Shown here piece after piece: positions 1 to 7,831 of a stretch of DNA of 64,000 bases. The notes beneath the pieces are model-generated. The model searched no databases, was not told the origin of the DNA, and worked only from the letters and a program-made list of their open reading frames with translations. Both the position numbers and the translations under genes were made by a program. How positions within the stretch are numbered: the first letter of the stretch is position 1; every line of letters starts with the position of its first letter. Source of the DNA: Micromonospora echinofusca (lineage in GTDB: Bacteria; Actinomycetota; Actinomycetes; Mycobacteriales; Micromonosporaceae); contig NZ_LT607733.1 in the NCBI RefSeq assembly GCF_900091445.1, forward strand, positions 2,682,501 through 2,746,500. The letters run 5' to 3'.

Positions 1-155
1 CGGCGCGGCGTCCACCGCCGCGCCGGGCGCGCCGCCGGCGCCAGCCCGGCCAGGTCGCGGGTCGGCACGCGTTCGCCGCTGGCGTCGTGCGGCGCGGGCG
101 GTACGTCGACGGCCAGCGGCTCGTCGACGTCCACGGGCTCCGCCCCGGGCCTCAT
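1..155 (-). CDS. N-terminal fragment of an unidentified protein, cut by the window edge
   Basis: Reading the minus strand from an ATG at 155, the frame stays open to base 1 with strong G/C at third positions, giving about 51 residues. The segment begins MRPGAEPVDVDEPL and is acidic and proline-rich. I recognise no domain. It would lie 43 bp downstream of the DUF4180 gene on the same strand and could be co-transcribed. No good ribosome binding site is visible, so the start is uncertain. Confidence 0.4.
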   Translation of the reverse strand, partial: MRPGAEPVDVDEPLAVDVPPAPHDASGERVPTRDLAGLAPAARPARRWTPR

Positions 156-198
156 CCGCGCCGGTTACCCGCCCCGCCGGCCGGCAATCCCGGGGCGG

Positions 199-600
199 TC
201 AGCCGCGCGTCGGTGCCCCGTCCGGCCCGCGCCCCGCCGCCGGCGCCAGCCGGGCGTCGAGGGCGTCGAGGTCGGGGACGAACCACACGTGCCCGGACCG
301 GTTCGACTCGTGGACGAGGGCGCGCAGGGCCGAGCTGGCCGCGAGGTGCGCGGCGATGTCGCCGACGACGACCAGGCGGATTCGGTAGTTGACGAACTTC
401 TGCATGATCTCGCCGGCGAAGCGGGTGCCGAGGGCGAAGAAGGAGGGGTCGAGCCGGCTCGCCGGCACGGCCACCAGTTGGGCGCCGAGGAAGGCAGCGC
501 CGATCAGGTCCAGCGCGTCCTGCTCGGTGGTCACGGGGGGACCGTCCGGGTCGCACACCAGCACCGGCACCCCGGCCCGCTCCTGGATGACGTCAGGCAC
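199..600 (-). CDS. DUF4180 family protein
   Basis: The protein has about 133 residues, the usual size for DUF4180. It shows the family pattern: an N-terminal strand region (VPVLVCDPDGPPVTTEQDAL), a central segment with FFALGTRFAGEIMQKFVNYR, and a VVVGDI/NRSGHVWFV end. The function of the family is unknown. The GTG start at 600 is chosen because it overlaps the end of the upstream HTH gene by 8 bases, indicating translational coupling, and because it fits the family N-terminus. A longer frame exists but would run far into the HTH gene. Confidence 0.75.
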   Translation of the reverse strand: MPDVIQERAGVPVLVCDPDGPPVTTEQDALDLIGAAFLGAQLVAVPASRLDPSFFALGTRFAGEIMQKFVNYRIRLVVVGDIAAHLAASSALRALVHESNRSGHVWFVPDLDALDARLAPAAGRGPDGAPTRG

Positions 601-1039
601 CGCCGGCCTCCCCGGTGAGCAGGCCGTTGTCGCCGTCGAGCACGGCGTCGACGAGACGCAGCACGTCGGCGGTGGCCGAGGCACCGCCCAGTATCACGAT
701 CTTCATGCGGTTTCGCTCCTCGTCGTGGACGGTCTGGATGCGCAGCGGGTGCGCGGGCTGGTGGTTGGTGTTCGCCGTGGCCAGGACGAGCGTGGCCAGC
801 CGGTCGGCTGCGGCCCGGTCGACGCCGTCGATCTGCAGGATGCTCGACACCTCCACCGCCGCGCCGCCGGCGGGTGCCGGCCGGCCGGTCAGCGAGTCGA
901 GGTCGGCGCGGGCGATCCGGTACTGCTTGCCGATCCGCACCGCCCTGAGCCGACCGGCGCGGATGTAGCCGCGCACGGTGCGTACGTGCAGTCCCAACCG
1001 CTCGGCCACCTGCTCGACCGAGAACATTTCCTCACTCAT
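593..1039 (-). CDS. Excisionase/MerR-like helix-turn-helix DNA-binding protein
   Basis: This 148-residue protein starts with a MerR/excisionase-type HTH (residues about 4-50): FSVEQVAERLGLHVRTVRGYIRAGRL followed by the wing RAVRIGKQYRIARADLD. The remaining 100 residues contain VRIQT-like and MKIVILGGASATADVLRLVD segments and look like a small ligand- or partner-binding region. I chose the ATG at 1039 (MSEEMF) over one seven codons upstream because the HTH begins at once. The gene overlaps the DUF4180 gene; such HTH/DUF4180 pairs recur in actinobacteria, so the two probably act together. Confidence 0.75.
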   Translation of the reverse strand: MSEEMFSVEQVAERLGLHVRTVRGYIRAGRLRAVRIGKQYRIARADLDSLTGRPAPAGGAAVEVSSILQIDGVDRAAADRLATLVLATANTNHQPAHPLRIQTVHDEERNRMKIVILGGASATADVLRLVDAVLDGDNGLLTGEAGGA

Positions 1040-1049
1040 CGGTACCCAA

Positions 1050-1074
1050 CCTAGCCCCAACAGGGAGGGTTAGG
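1050..1074. promoter_or_regulatory. Possible operator upstream of the HTH/DUF4180 operon
   Basis: An imperfect inverted repeat, CCTAGCCC and GGGTTAGG separated by 9 bases, lies 11 bp before the HTH gene start. It has one mismatch in 8 bp and is a plausible autoregulatory site for the HTH protein. The assignment rests only on symmetry and position. Confidence 0.3.
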
Positions 1075-1432
1075 GAAGTTCTTATCCTCGCCGCCGGGCG
1101 CAGGTGTCCCCGAATACCCATTGCGCCACCCCCGCGGCCCGCCTACCGTCATCGGCGCAAGGTCAACCGAGCCGCCCAGGGGAGTACGCCGTGTCGCAGC
1201 GCACCCGCACCGACGCCACGTGGCCGACGCCGCGTGGTGGGGCCGCGCTGTCCACAGGCGGACGGGCCCGCGGGCGGTGCCGCCCCGAACAGGGCCGGCT
1301 ACAGGGGCGGTGGCGCGGCTAGCGCCGACCCGTACGCGCAGCCGCCCACCCCACCGGGGACCGGGCGGCTCTTTCGTCCACCCGGTGCGAACCAGGTCGA
1401 CCGCCGCACCCGTTGGGCCCCGCCCTTCGGGC

Positions 1433-1500
1433 CGGCCGCGCGCCGGGCGCGGGGAGAGGCCGAGCGGCCACTCCCACCGGGTTCGACTCCCGGGCGGCCG
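1433..1500 (+). ncRNA. tRNA-like RNA candidate upstream of rtcB
   Basis: The segment folds on paper into a tRNA-shaped molecule. A perfect 7-bp acceptor-like stem pairs 1433-1439 (CGGCCGC) with 1494-1500. A small hairpin lies at 1440-1450. A 5-bp stem pairs 1452-1456 with 1471-1475 and carries an inner 4-bp hairpin in place of an anticodon loop. A 5-bp T-arm (1477-1481 with 1489-1493) has the classic loop TTCGACT. A short GCCC/GGGC hairpin at 1422-1432 abuts its 5' side. With no 7-base anticodon loop it should not decode. It ends 60 bp before rtcB. Bacterial Y RNAs (YrlA) are tRNA mimics often encoded near rtcB or rsr, which is the closest precedent. No rsr gene is visible. Nothing else is recognised in 1075-1421. 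Confidence 0.4.
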
Positions 1501-1560
1501 TCGATCCCTTCCGGTCCCGCCGTTGCGGCGACGACCAGCCGACGACACGAGGAGACGACG

Positions 1561-2760
1561 ATGAGCTACACCCCGCTCGCGGGCACCCGCGCGCCGGTAC
1601 GGGTCTGGACCGACCCGTACGCCATCGAGCCGCAGGCCGCCCAGCAGCTGCGCAACATCGGCGCGCTGCCCTGGGTGCAGGGCGTCGCGGTCATGCCGGA
1701 CGTGCACTTCGGCAAGGGCGCCACGGTCGGCTCGGTCATCGCGATGCGGCAGGCCGTCTCGCCGGCCGCCGTCGGCGTCGACATCGGTTGCGGCATGTCG
1801 GCGGTGCGCACCACGCTGACCGCCGCCGACCTCCCCGACGACCTGGCCGGGCTGCGCTCGGCGATCGAGGCCACCATCCCGGTCGGGTTCAACCAGCGGG
1901 AGAAGCCGGTCGACCCGCGCCGGATCCGTGGGCTGGAGCAGGCCGGCTGGGACGACTTCTGGCGCCGGTTCGCCGACCTCGACCGGCGGGTGGCGCAGCT
2001 GGAGACGCGGGCCCAGCGGCAGCTGGGCACGCTCGGCGGCGGCAACCACTTCATCGAGGTCTGCCTGGAGCAGGGCGGCGCCGACGACGGACGGGTGTGG
2101 CTGATGCTGCACTCCGGCTCCCGCAACATCGGCAAGGAGCTGGCGGAGCGGCACATCGCCGTCGCCCGGCGGCTGCCGCACAACGCCGACCTGCCCGACC
2201 GGGACCTCGCGGTGTTCCTCGCCGGCACGCCGGAGATGGACGCCTACCGCCGGGACCTGTGGTGGGCGCAGGAGTACGCGCGGCGCAACCGGGCGGTCAT
2301 GCTCGCCCTGCTCTGCGGTGTGGTGCGGGAGCAGTTCCCGCAGGTCGGCTACGACGAGCCGATCAGCTGCCACCACAACTACGTGGCGGAGGAGAGCTAC
2401 GACGGCGTCGACGTGCTGGTCACCCGCAAGGGGGCGATCCGGGCCGGCCGGGGAGACCTGGGCGTCATCCCGGGCTCGATGGGCACCGGCTCGTACGTCG
2501 TGCGGGGCAAGGGCAACCCGGACGCGTACTGCTCGGCGTCGCACGGGGCGGGGCGGCGCATGTCGCGGGCGCAGGCGAAGCGCACGTACAGCACCGCCGA
2601 CCTGGCCGCGCAGACGGCCGGCGTGGAGTGCCGCAAGGACGCCGGAGTGGTCGACGAGATTCCCGGCGCGTACAAGGACATCACCCAGGTGATGGCGCAG
2701 CAGGAGGATCTGGTCGAGGTGGTCGCGCACCTCAAGCAGGTGGTCTGCGTGAAGGGCTGA
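1561..2760 (+). CDS. rtcB: RtcB-family RNA ligase
   Basis: This 399-residue protein matches the shorter bacterial RtcB type. RtcB joins a 3'-phosphate or 2',3'-cyclic phosphate RNA end to a 5'-OH using GTP and Mn2+. Visible hallmarks are MPDVHFGKG, VGVDIGCGM (Asp74 and Cys77, metal ligands), LGGGNHFIEV, HSGSRNIG, the HHNY segment, and SHGAGRRMSR with His328, the expected guanylylated histidine. The ATG at 1561 follows GGAG with a 7-base gap; an upstream in-frame extension lacks homology. A tRNA-shaped sequence lies just upstream, and no archease or RtcA is adjacent. Likely role: RNA repair or processing after damage. Confidence 0.93.
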   Translation: MSYTPLAGTRAPVRVWTDPYAIEPQAAQQLRNIGALPWVQGVAVMPDVHFGKGATVGSVIAMRQAVSPAAVGVDIGCGMSAVRTTLTAADLPDDLAGLRSAIEATIPVGFNQREKPVDPRRIRGLEQAGWDDFWRRFADLDRRVAQLETRAQRQLGTLGGGNHFIEVCLEQGGADDGRVWLMLHSGSRNIGKELAERHIAVARRLPHNADLPDRDLAVFLAGTPEMDAYRRDLWWAQEYARRNRAVMLALLCGVVREQFPQVGYDEPISCHHNYVAEESYDGVDVLVTRKGAIRAGRGDLGVIPGSMGTGSYVVRGKGNPDAYCSASHGAGRRMSRAQAKRTYSTADLAAQTAGVECRKDAGVVDEIPGAYKDITQVMAQQEDLVEVVAHLKQVVCVKG

Positions 2761-2764
2761 GCGT

Positions 2765-2798
2765 CGACCGGCGCCCGGTGGGGGGCGGGCGCCGGTCG
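2765..2798 (+). terminator. Hairpin terminator after rtcB
   Basis: A 13-bp GC-only stem (2765-2777 with 2786-2798) with an 8-base loop begins 5 bases after the rtcB stop. There is no T-run, as is usual for terminators in high-GC actinobacteria. Confidence 0.6.
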
Positions 2799-2881
2799 TA
2801 CGGCCCGGGCGGCGCGGCCGGCGTCCGGTGGGGATCCCCCCGTCCGGGCCGGCCCCCGATCGATACCCGTAGAGTCTCGCC

Positions 2882-3973
2882 GTGACCGAGATCGACGTAC
2901 AGGTCGACCTGTTCCACCCGGCGGACCGGGTGTGGCACGCATTGACGGATCGCGCCCTGCTCGCCCGGTGGTTCACCGAGGTCGAGCCGATGGCCGGAGG
3001 GCGCGACCGGCTGCTGCTGTTCACGGCAGGCCTGCCCGGGTTCGACGCCGCCGTCGACGCGGAGGCGACCGACCGGCGGGAGCCGGAGCTGATCGCGTTG
3101 CGGTGCCTCGAGGGCGGCCGACGCAGCCGGCTGACCTGCGCCGTCGCCCCCACCGCCGAAGGCTGCCGGCTGTCGGTGCGCGAGGTGCTGGAGCACGGCG
3201 GTTGGGCCGAGGAACAGCGCGAGGGCCGCGAGGAGTCCTACCGGCAGGCGCTGACGGGGCGGCTGCCGGCGATCCTCGACTGGCTGGCCTTCCGGCAGGT
3301 CGACCTGCGTCGGGGCGAGGCGGGGATGACCGCCGAGATGCCCGTGACCGAGGGCGTCGACGACGAGCCGGCCCCGGCCCGCCGCCGCTGGCCGCTGTTG
3401 GTCGGCGGGCTGACCGGCGTCGTGCTGGTCGCCGGGGCGGCGGTGTGGGCCGTGCTGCCCGCCGACCCGGAGCCGGTCGCCGGCCCGGCTCCGGCACCGT
3501 CGCCGACCGCCACGGCCACCCCGAGCCGTACGCCGCAGCCGACGCCCTCCGTCCGCCCCACGCGCAGCGCCTCACCGAGCCCGTCCCGCCCGAGCCGCAC
3601 GCCGTCGGCGACCCCCTCGGCCACGCCTTCGCGTACGCCCAGCTCGGGCGCGCCGTCGGCGCCCGCCCTGACCGCCCGCTACGAGACCGTGTCGACGCGG
3701 CTGCTCGGCTACACGGGCGAGGTGGTCGTCGACAATCCCGGGGGCGCGGCGGTGAACGGCTGGAAGGTGGTCGTCACGCTGGCCGAGGGCGGCTCGCTCA
3801 CCGACGTCAGCGGGGCCGAGTGGCGGCAGGAGGGGCAGGTCGTCACCTTCACCGGGCCGTCCGTGCCGGCCGGTCGCTCCCGCACGTTCACGTTCGCGGT
3901 CCGTGACGTCGACCCGCTCACCAGGGCGCCCGAGGACTGCGCGCTGGGCGACGCGCCCTGCGCGGGTCTCTGA
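2882..3973 (+). CDS. SRPBCC domain - transmembrane - CBM2-like fusion protein
   Basis: The protein has 363 residues. Residues 1-145 form an SRPBCC/AHSA1-type domain (IDVQVDLFHPADRVWHALTD, LLARWF), normally a cytosolic hydrophobic-ligand pocket. Residues 170-193 are one membrane helix preceded by three arginines, placing the N-terminus inside. Residues 197-260 are a Pro/Thr/Ser linker. Residues 262-363 resemble a carbohydrate-binding module family 2 or cellulose-binding beta sandwich (YTGEVVVDNPGGAAVNGWKVVVTL ... VPAGRSRTFTFAV), but the surface tryptophans are sparse, so glycan binding is uncertain. The GTG start at 2882 fits the SRPBCC N-terminus. The gene is monocistronic. The arrangement suggests a sensor linking the cell exterior to an internal ligand domain; this is inference. 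Confidence 0.75.
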   Translation: MTEIDVQVDLFHPADRVWHALTDRALLARWFTEVEPMAGGRDRLLLFTAGLPGFDAAVDAEATDRREPELIALRCLEGGRRSRLTCAVAPTAEGCRLSVREVLEHGGWAEEQREGREESYRQALTGRLPAILDWLAFRQVDLRRGEAGMTAEMPVTEGVDDEPAPARRRWPLLVGGLTGVVLVAGAAVWAVLPADPEPVAGPAPAPSPTATATPSRTPQPTPSVRPTRSASPSPSRPSRTPSATPSATPSRTPSSGAPSAPALTARYETVSTRLLGYTGEVVVDNPGGAAVNGWKVVVTLAEGGSLTDVSGAEWRQEGQVVTFTGPSVPAGRSRTFTFAVRDVDPLTRAPEDCALGDAPCAGL

Positions 3974-4012
3974 CGCCGTCGCGCGTACCCGTCGCGTCGG
4001 GCACGCGCTGTT

Positions 4013-4200
4013 AGGATGGGCGGCAGTGATCGGGACAGGGAGACCAGACATGGCGGGTGACGACGACAGCTCCGGGTGACACCGGATGGTGCCCGGCCAC
4101 CGGCAGGCGTTCGACCGCCGCCGAGCGCCCAGGGCGTCGTTGCCGCATCCCGTCTCTCCCGGGCGCCGGGCGCGCCCACGTCACCGCAAGGGGTCTCCCC
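4013..4200 (+). promoter_or_regulatory. Promoter and structured leader of the ABC-F gene
   Basis: A TAGGAT -10 element lies at 4013-4018, so transcription would start near 4025. The leader contains a nine-codon ORF with a strong Shine-Dalgarno (4050-4079), a GGGCGC/GCGCCC hairpin at 4161-4177, and GGGG-TCT-CCCC at 4190-4200, which pairs the ABC-F Shine-Dalgarno with the bases touching its ATG. This layout resembles translation-responsive attenuators upstream of antibiotic-resistance ABC-F genes. The mechanism here is inferred. Confidence 0.45.
4050..4079 (+). CDS. Leader peptide uORF (9 residues) ahead of the ABC-F gene
   Basis: ATG at 4050 is preceded by AGGGAG with a 7-base gap and encodes MAGDDDSSG before a TGA. 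It lies 121 bp upstream of the ABC-F start in a different frame. The Asp-Asp-Asp-Ser-Ser run could be where a drug-bound ribosome stalls. It is too short to judge by codon statistics; the support is its ribosome binding site and the structured leader around it. Confidence 0.4.
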   Translation: MAGDDDSSG

Positions 4201-5850
4201 ATGTCGCAACCCTCCATCGTCTGCTCGCGCCTCTCCTTCTCCTGGCCGGACGACACCCCGGTCTTCGAGGGGCTGTCGTTCACCGTGGGCGCCGGCCGCA
4301 CCGGCCTCGTCGCGCCCAACGGCGCCGGCAAGACCACGCTGCTCCGGCTGATCGCCGGCGAGTGCCGGCCCACGGGTGGCTCCGTGACCGTCGATGGCGT
4401 GCTCGGCTACCTGCCGCAGAGCCTTCCGCTGACCGGTGACCTGACGGTTGCCGAGGTCATGGGTGTCGCGCCGGTCCTCGCCGCGCTGCGCGCCATCGAG
4501 TCCGGGGACGCCGACGAGGAGCACTTCACCACCATCGGCACCGACTGGGACGTCGAGGAGCGCACCCGCGCCCAGCTGGACCGCCTCGGCCTCGACGACG
4601 TGTCCCTCGACCGCCGGCTGCACACCCTCAGCGGCGGGCAGGTGGTCTCCCTCGGCCTGGCGGCGCAACTGCTGCGGCGCCCCGACGTCCTGCTCCTCGA
4701 CGAGCCCACCAACAACCTGGACCTCGACGCCCGCCGCACGTTGCACGCCGTGCTGGCGGACTGGACCGGTTGCCTGCTGCTGGTCAGCCACGACCGGGCG
4801 TTGCTGGACGGGATGGACCGCATCCTCGAACTCGACCGCGCCGAGATCCGCTCCTACGGCGGGAACTACACCGCGTACGAGGAGGCGGTGCGCGTTGAGC
4901 GGGAGGTCGCGGAGAAGAACGTCCGCCACGCCGAGCAGGAGGTCAAGCGGGAGAAGCGGGAGATGCAGCAGGCCCGCGAGCGGGCCGATCGTCGGGCCGG
5001 CAACGCCGCCCGCAACCTCAAGAGCGCCGGCCTGCCGAGGATCGTCGCCGGTGGGATGAAGCGGAGCGCGCAGGAGTCGGCGGGCCGCGCGAACGAGACG
5101 CACGCCGCGCGGGTCGGCGACGCCAAGGCCCGGCTCGACGAGGCGGGTCGGGCCCTGCGCGAGGAGCAGCGGATCACGCTGGAGCTGCCCGGCACGAACG
5201 TTCCGGCCGGGCGTACGGTCTTCGACGGCGAGGGGATGCAGGTGCGCCACGGCGGGCGTGCCCTCTTCGCCGGCGACGGGCTGGAGCTGACGATCCGGGG
5301 ACCCGAGCGGATCGCGCTCACCGGCCCGAACGGCGCCGGCAAGTCCACCCTGCTGCGCCTGCTCACCGGCGACGTGCAGCCGGAAGGGGGCCGGACCAGG
5401 CGGGCCGACGGCCGCATCGCGTACCTGTCGCAGCGGCTGGACCTGCTCGATCCCCAGCGCACGGTGGCGGAGAGCCTGGCCGCGTACGCCCCGACGACGC
5501 CGGAGGCGCAGCGGATGACCCTGCTCGCCCGCTTCCTGTTCCGGGGCCCCCGTGCCCACCTTCCGGTCGGGGCGCTCTCCGGTGGTGAGCGCCTACGCGC
5601 CACCCTGGCCTGCGTGCTGTTCGCCGAACCGGCACCGCAGTTGCTCCTGCTGGACGAGCCGACCAACAACCTGGACCTGGTCAGCGTCGCGCAGTTGGAG
5701 AGCGCGCTCGACGCGTACGAGGGCGCGTTCGTGGTGGTCAGCCACGACGCGCGGTTCCTCGCGTCGATCGGCGTGGACCGCTGGCTGCGGCTCGCCGACG
5801 GCCGGCTGCGGGAGACCACCGCCCCCGCCGGCGTGGCAGCGCAGTCGTGA
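4201..5850 (+). CDS. ABC-F family ATPase (ribosome-associated, resistance or translation-factor type)
   Basis: The protein has 549 residues, two ABC ATPase domains and no membrane helix. Domain 1 has Walker A APNGAGKTT (about residues 38-46), signature LSGGQ (about 143) and DEPTNNLDLD. A charged helical linker spans about residues 235-330 (rich in RE/KREKREMQQ). Domain 2 has GPNGAGKST (about 375), LSGGERLRATL (about 459) and DEPTNNLDLV. ABC-F proteins bind the ribosomal E site and displace drugs or rescue stalled ribosomes. The ATG at 4201 is used because homology starts there and an SD lies at 4188-4193. A longer frame from 4057 is rejected. The uORF leader favours an inducible resistance role, but no close orthologue can be named. 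Confidence 0.85.
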   Translation: MSQPSIVCSRLSFSWPDDTPVFEGLSFTVGAGRTGLVAPNGAGKTTLLRLIAGECRPTGGSVTVDGVLGYLPQSLPLTGDLTVAEVMGVAPVLAALRAIESGDADEEHFTTIGTDWDVEERTRAQLDRLGLDDVSLDRRLHTLSGGQVVSLGLAAQLLRRPDVLLLDEPTNNLDLDARRTLHAVLADWTGCLLLVSHDRALLDGMDRILELDRAEIRSYGGNYTAYEEAVRVEREVAEKNVRHAEQEVKREKREMQQARERADRRAGNAARNLKSAGLPRIVAGGMKRSAQESAGRANETHAARVGDAKARLDEAGRALREEQRITLELPGTNVPAGRTVFDGEGMQVRHGGRALFAGDGLELTIRGPERIALTGPNGAGKSTLLRLLTGDVQPEGGRTRRADGRIAYLSQRLDLLDPQRTVAESLAAYAPTTPEAQRMTLLARFLFRGPRAHLPVGALSGGERLRATLACVLFAEPAPQLLLLDEPTNNLDLVSVAQLESALDAYEGAFVVVSHDARFLASIGVDRWLRLADGRLRETTAPAGVAAQS

Positions 5851-5859
5851 CCGGGGACG

Positions 5860-7065
5860 TCAGCCGATGCGGTACTGGTCGCCGTAGACGGCGAACACCA
5901 GCGGCGTGTTCAGGTTGAAGTTGCCGTTGTTGAGGAAGACCCGCTGCGCGGTGTCCACGCGGGAGGTGTCCGAATGGGCGGGTTCCTTCCTCATCTCGGC
6001 GACCCGCTCGTCGAGGAAGGCGTGCAGCCAGGTCCGCTCGTCGCCGCCCTGGGCCGGGGGCTTCGCCCGGGCCAGGGCGCGGCTGCGGATCGCGCGCATG
6101 CCCTCGTAGCCGTGCATCACCGCCGCGTCGTAGTAGGCGAACTGCCCGAGCGCCCGCACCCCGTCGGCCTTGCCGTCGCGGACGGACGGGTTGAAGTAGA
6201 CGCGGTCCCGTTCGGCCTCCTGCGCGGCCCGGAACACAGGGTCGGCGGCGGCGGTGCGCCAGTCGCGGGGGAAGTACGGGTCGAGGCCGGCGTGCGAGTC
6301 GCTGCCGTTGACGGCGCGCAGCGCCGGCAGGTAGCCGGCCAGCACGTTGCCGGGCTTGGTCCGCGCGTACGCCTCCACCAGTTCGAGCATGTCGCCGGTG
6401 CCGGAGCAGAAGCCGATGATGCCGGCGGTGTAGCCCCGCCCGTCGCCGATGTCCTCGATGTAGGAGAACTGCGCGCGCCAGTCGAGCGAGGAGTTCTCCG
6501 CCGCCGACACGAGCTGCATGGCGACGTCCTTCTTGGCCGGGTCGTCGAGGGGAGCGCCGGCCGGGGCGGACGGGGTGGGTGTGGCGCCGCCGCCGGGCAG
6601 GGTCCACCGCTGGTTGGCGGTGCCGGCGCAGCTCCAGATCTGCAACCGGGTGCCGTTGGCCGTGCTCCAGTCCGTGACGTCGAGGCACTTGCCCGAGCCG
6701 GTGTTGACCAGAGCGCCGTTGCTGGCGGTCCACTTCTGTGCGCCGGTGCCGTTGCAGTCGTACAGCTGCACCTTGGCGCCGTCGGCGGTCGACGCGGCGG
6801 TGACGTCCAGGCACTTGCCGAGCGCGCGGACCGATCCGTCGGCGTTGCCGACCGTCCAGACCTGGGCTGCGGTGCCGTTGCAGTCCCAGAGCTGGATCGG
6901 CGTGCCGTTGGCGGGGTTGGCCCCGGCGACGTCGACGCACTTGCCGCCGAGGCCGGTGACCGGCCCGGCCGCCGCGGCGCTGGCCGAGGGCAGGCCGTAG
7001 CCGATCGCGGCGACGGTGACGGCGAGGGCTCCCGAGAGCTGGGCGACTGTCCGCTTGCGAGGCAT
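5860..7065 (-). CDS. Secreted chitosanase: CBM13 ricin-type lectin + GH46
   Basis: The protein has 401 residues. A signal peptide covers residues 1 to about 31 (basic start, hydrophobic core, ASA-A). Residues 36-155 are a beta-trefoil lectin of three repeats, each with a QxW motif (QVW, QKW, QRW). A Pro/Thr linker follows. Residues 178-401 are GH46 with Glu190 (SAAENSS) and Asp208 (IGDGRGYTAG), 18 residues apart as in the Streptomyces N174 enzyme. It should cleave beta-1,4 links in chitosan outside the cell. It is convergent with the ABC-F gene (10-bp gap). A sigma70-like promoter lies at 7170-7198. Confidence 0.92.
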   Translation of the reverse strand: MPRKRTVAQLSGALAVTVAAIGYGLPSASAAAAGPVTGLGGKCVDVAGANPANGTPIQLWDCNGTAAQVWTVGNADGSVRALGKCLDVTAASTADGAKVQLYDCNGTGAQKWTASNGALVNTGSGKCLDVTDWSTANGTRLQIWSCAGTANQRWTLPGGGATPTPSAPAGAPLDDPAKKDVAMQLVSAAENSSLDWRAQFSYIEDIGDGRGYTAGIIGFCSGTGDMLELVEAYARTKPGNVLAGYLPALRAVNGSDSHAGLDPYFPRDWRTAAADPVFRAAQEAERDRVYFNPSVRDGKADGVRALGQFAYYDAAVMHGYEGMRAIRSRALARAKPPAQGGDERTWLHAFLDERVAEMRKEPAHSDTSRVDTAQRVFLNNGNFNLNTPLVFAVYGDQYRIG

Positions 7066-7169
7066 GGCGCTCCTCGATTGGGATGGCGGTGCGCCGCCTC
7101 CGGTCGGTGGGCCCCGCGGCCCCGTGGGACGGCCGGACGGCCACCAGGAGCTTCAGGAAACTGTACTAA

Positions 7170-7198
7170 CAAATAGCAGTGCGTCGATTGACTGTCAA
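7170..7198 (-). promoter_or_regulatory. Chitosanase promoter with overlapping palindrome
   Basis: On the minus strand, TTGACA (7198-7193) and TATTTG (7175-7170) are 17 bp apart, upstream of the chitosanase start. The -35 is part of a perfect palindrome, TTGAC-T-GTCAA (7188-7198), a plausible repressor site. The GAAA/TTTC boxes described for Streptomyces CsnR operators are not seen. Confidence 0.5.
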
Positions 7199-7278
7199 AC
7201 GTCGAGGCCGGCTGCCCCTGGGTGGGGTGGCGCGCGACGTGGCACGATGCGGGGTGGACCCGAGCAGGGGAGGCCGCA

Positions 7279-7746
7279 GTGTCGACATCCGTCACCGAGT
7301 TGAGTGAGCTGCGGCGTCGCCTGACGCGGGTGATCCTCGTCCATGTCGCGCTCTCGGTCGGGTTCGCGCTGCTCGCGGCGGGCGGCGTGTCGTCGTCCGC
7401 CGGGCGGGCGGGGGCGTTCGCCGTGCCGTGGCTGGTGATCGGGGTCGCCGGTGCGCTCGGTGCGTTGCTCATCGCCGCTGCCGCCTGGCAACTGCGCGCG
7501 GGCCGGTCGTCGGGGAGTCGGTGGGCCGTGCGGTGGGAGGCGTCGGCCCGCCTGGGCATGGCGCTCGCGGCGGCGGTGGCGCTTGCCGTCGGTGTCGCCG
7601 TGGCGCCGGCCGGGTCGGAGCGGGGATTCGTGATCGGGGTGGACGCGGCCCTCGCCGGCGCACTCGCGCTGTTCGCGCTGGCGGCCGGCGACGTCCGCCG
7701 GGCCGTCCGTTCGTCGGAGCGGACCGCCGCGTCGTCGGCCGGATGA
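7279..7746 (+). CDS. Four-helix integral membrane protein, unidentified
   Basis: The 155-residue protein has four hydrophobic segments (about residues 17-37, 48-70, 90-109 and 116-136) and short charged termini. The N-terminus (TELSELRRRLTR) is helical and cytosolic-looking. I recognise no catalytic motif. The GTG at 7279 follows AGGGGAGG with a 5-base gap; an upstream ATG-containing extension lacks such a site. It is divergent from the chitosanase and followed by a strong hairpin. Confidence 0.6.
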   Translation: MSTSVTELSELRRRLTRVILVHVALSVGFALLAAGGVSSSAGRAGAFAVPWLVIGVAGALGALLIAAAAWQLRAGRSSGSRWAVRWEASARLGMALAAAVALAVGVAVAPAGSERGFVIGVDAALAGALALFALAAGDVRRAVRSSERTAASSAG

Positions 7747-7803
7747 GCGCCGGCGCCGGGGGCGATCCGCTCGCGGCGCCGAGGGGGCGGAGGGCGTACT
7801 CCC

Positions 7804-7831
7804 GCCCGGCCGGAGCAGGCTCCGGCCGGGC
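7804..7831 (+). terminator. Hairpin terminator after the membrane protein gene
   Basis: A perfect 12-bp stem (7804-7815 with 7820-7831) with loop CAGG lies 57 bp past the stop codon at 7746. The rest of the gap to the protease gene (7832-8032) holds a 9-bp palindrome ATGC-C-GCAT at 7944-7952 and a weak TAGCAT -10 near 7971, probably the protease promoter. Confidence 0.55.

Noticed and set aside
1433..1500. A functional tRNA gene
   Set aside because: The T-arm and acceptor stem look right, but the middle arm ends in a 14-base loop with an inner hairpin instead of a 7-base anticodon loop, and no CCA follows.
1234..1560. Long N-terminal extension of RtcB
   Set aside because: The frame is open, but the residues have no RtcB similarity, overlap the tRNA-like element, and the SD-supported ATG is at 1561.
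1051..3153. Long open frame opposite rtcB and the SRPBCC gene
   Set aside because: It mirrors the codon bias of the real genes on the other strand, and the protein is low-complexity Arg/Pro/Gly. Similar long antisense frames across the window were rejected for the same reason.
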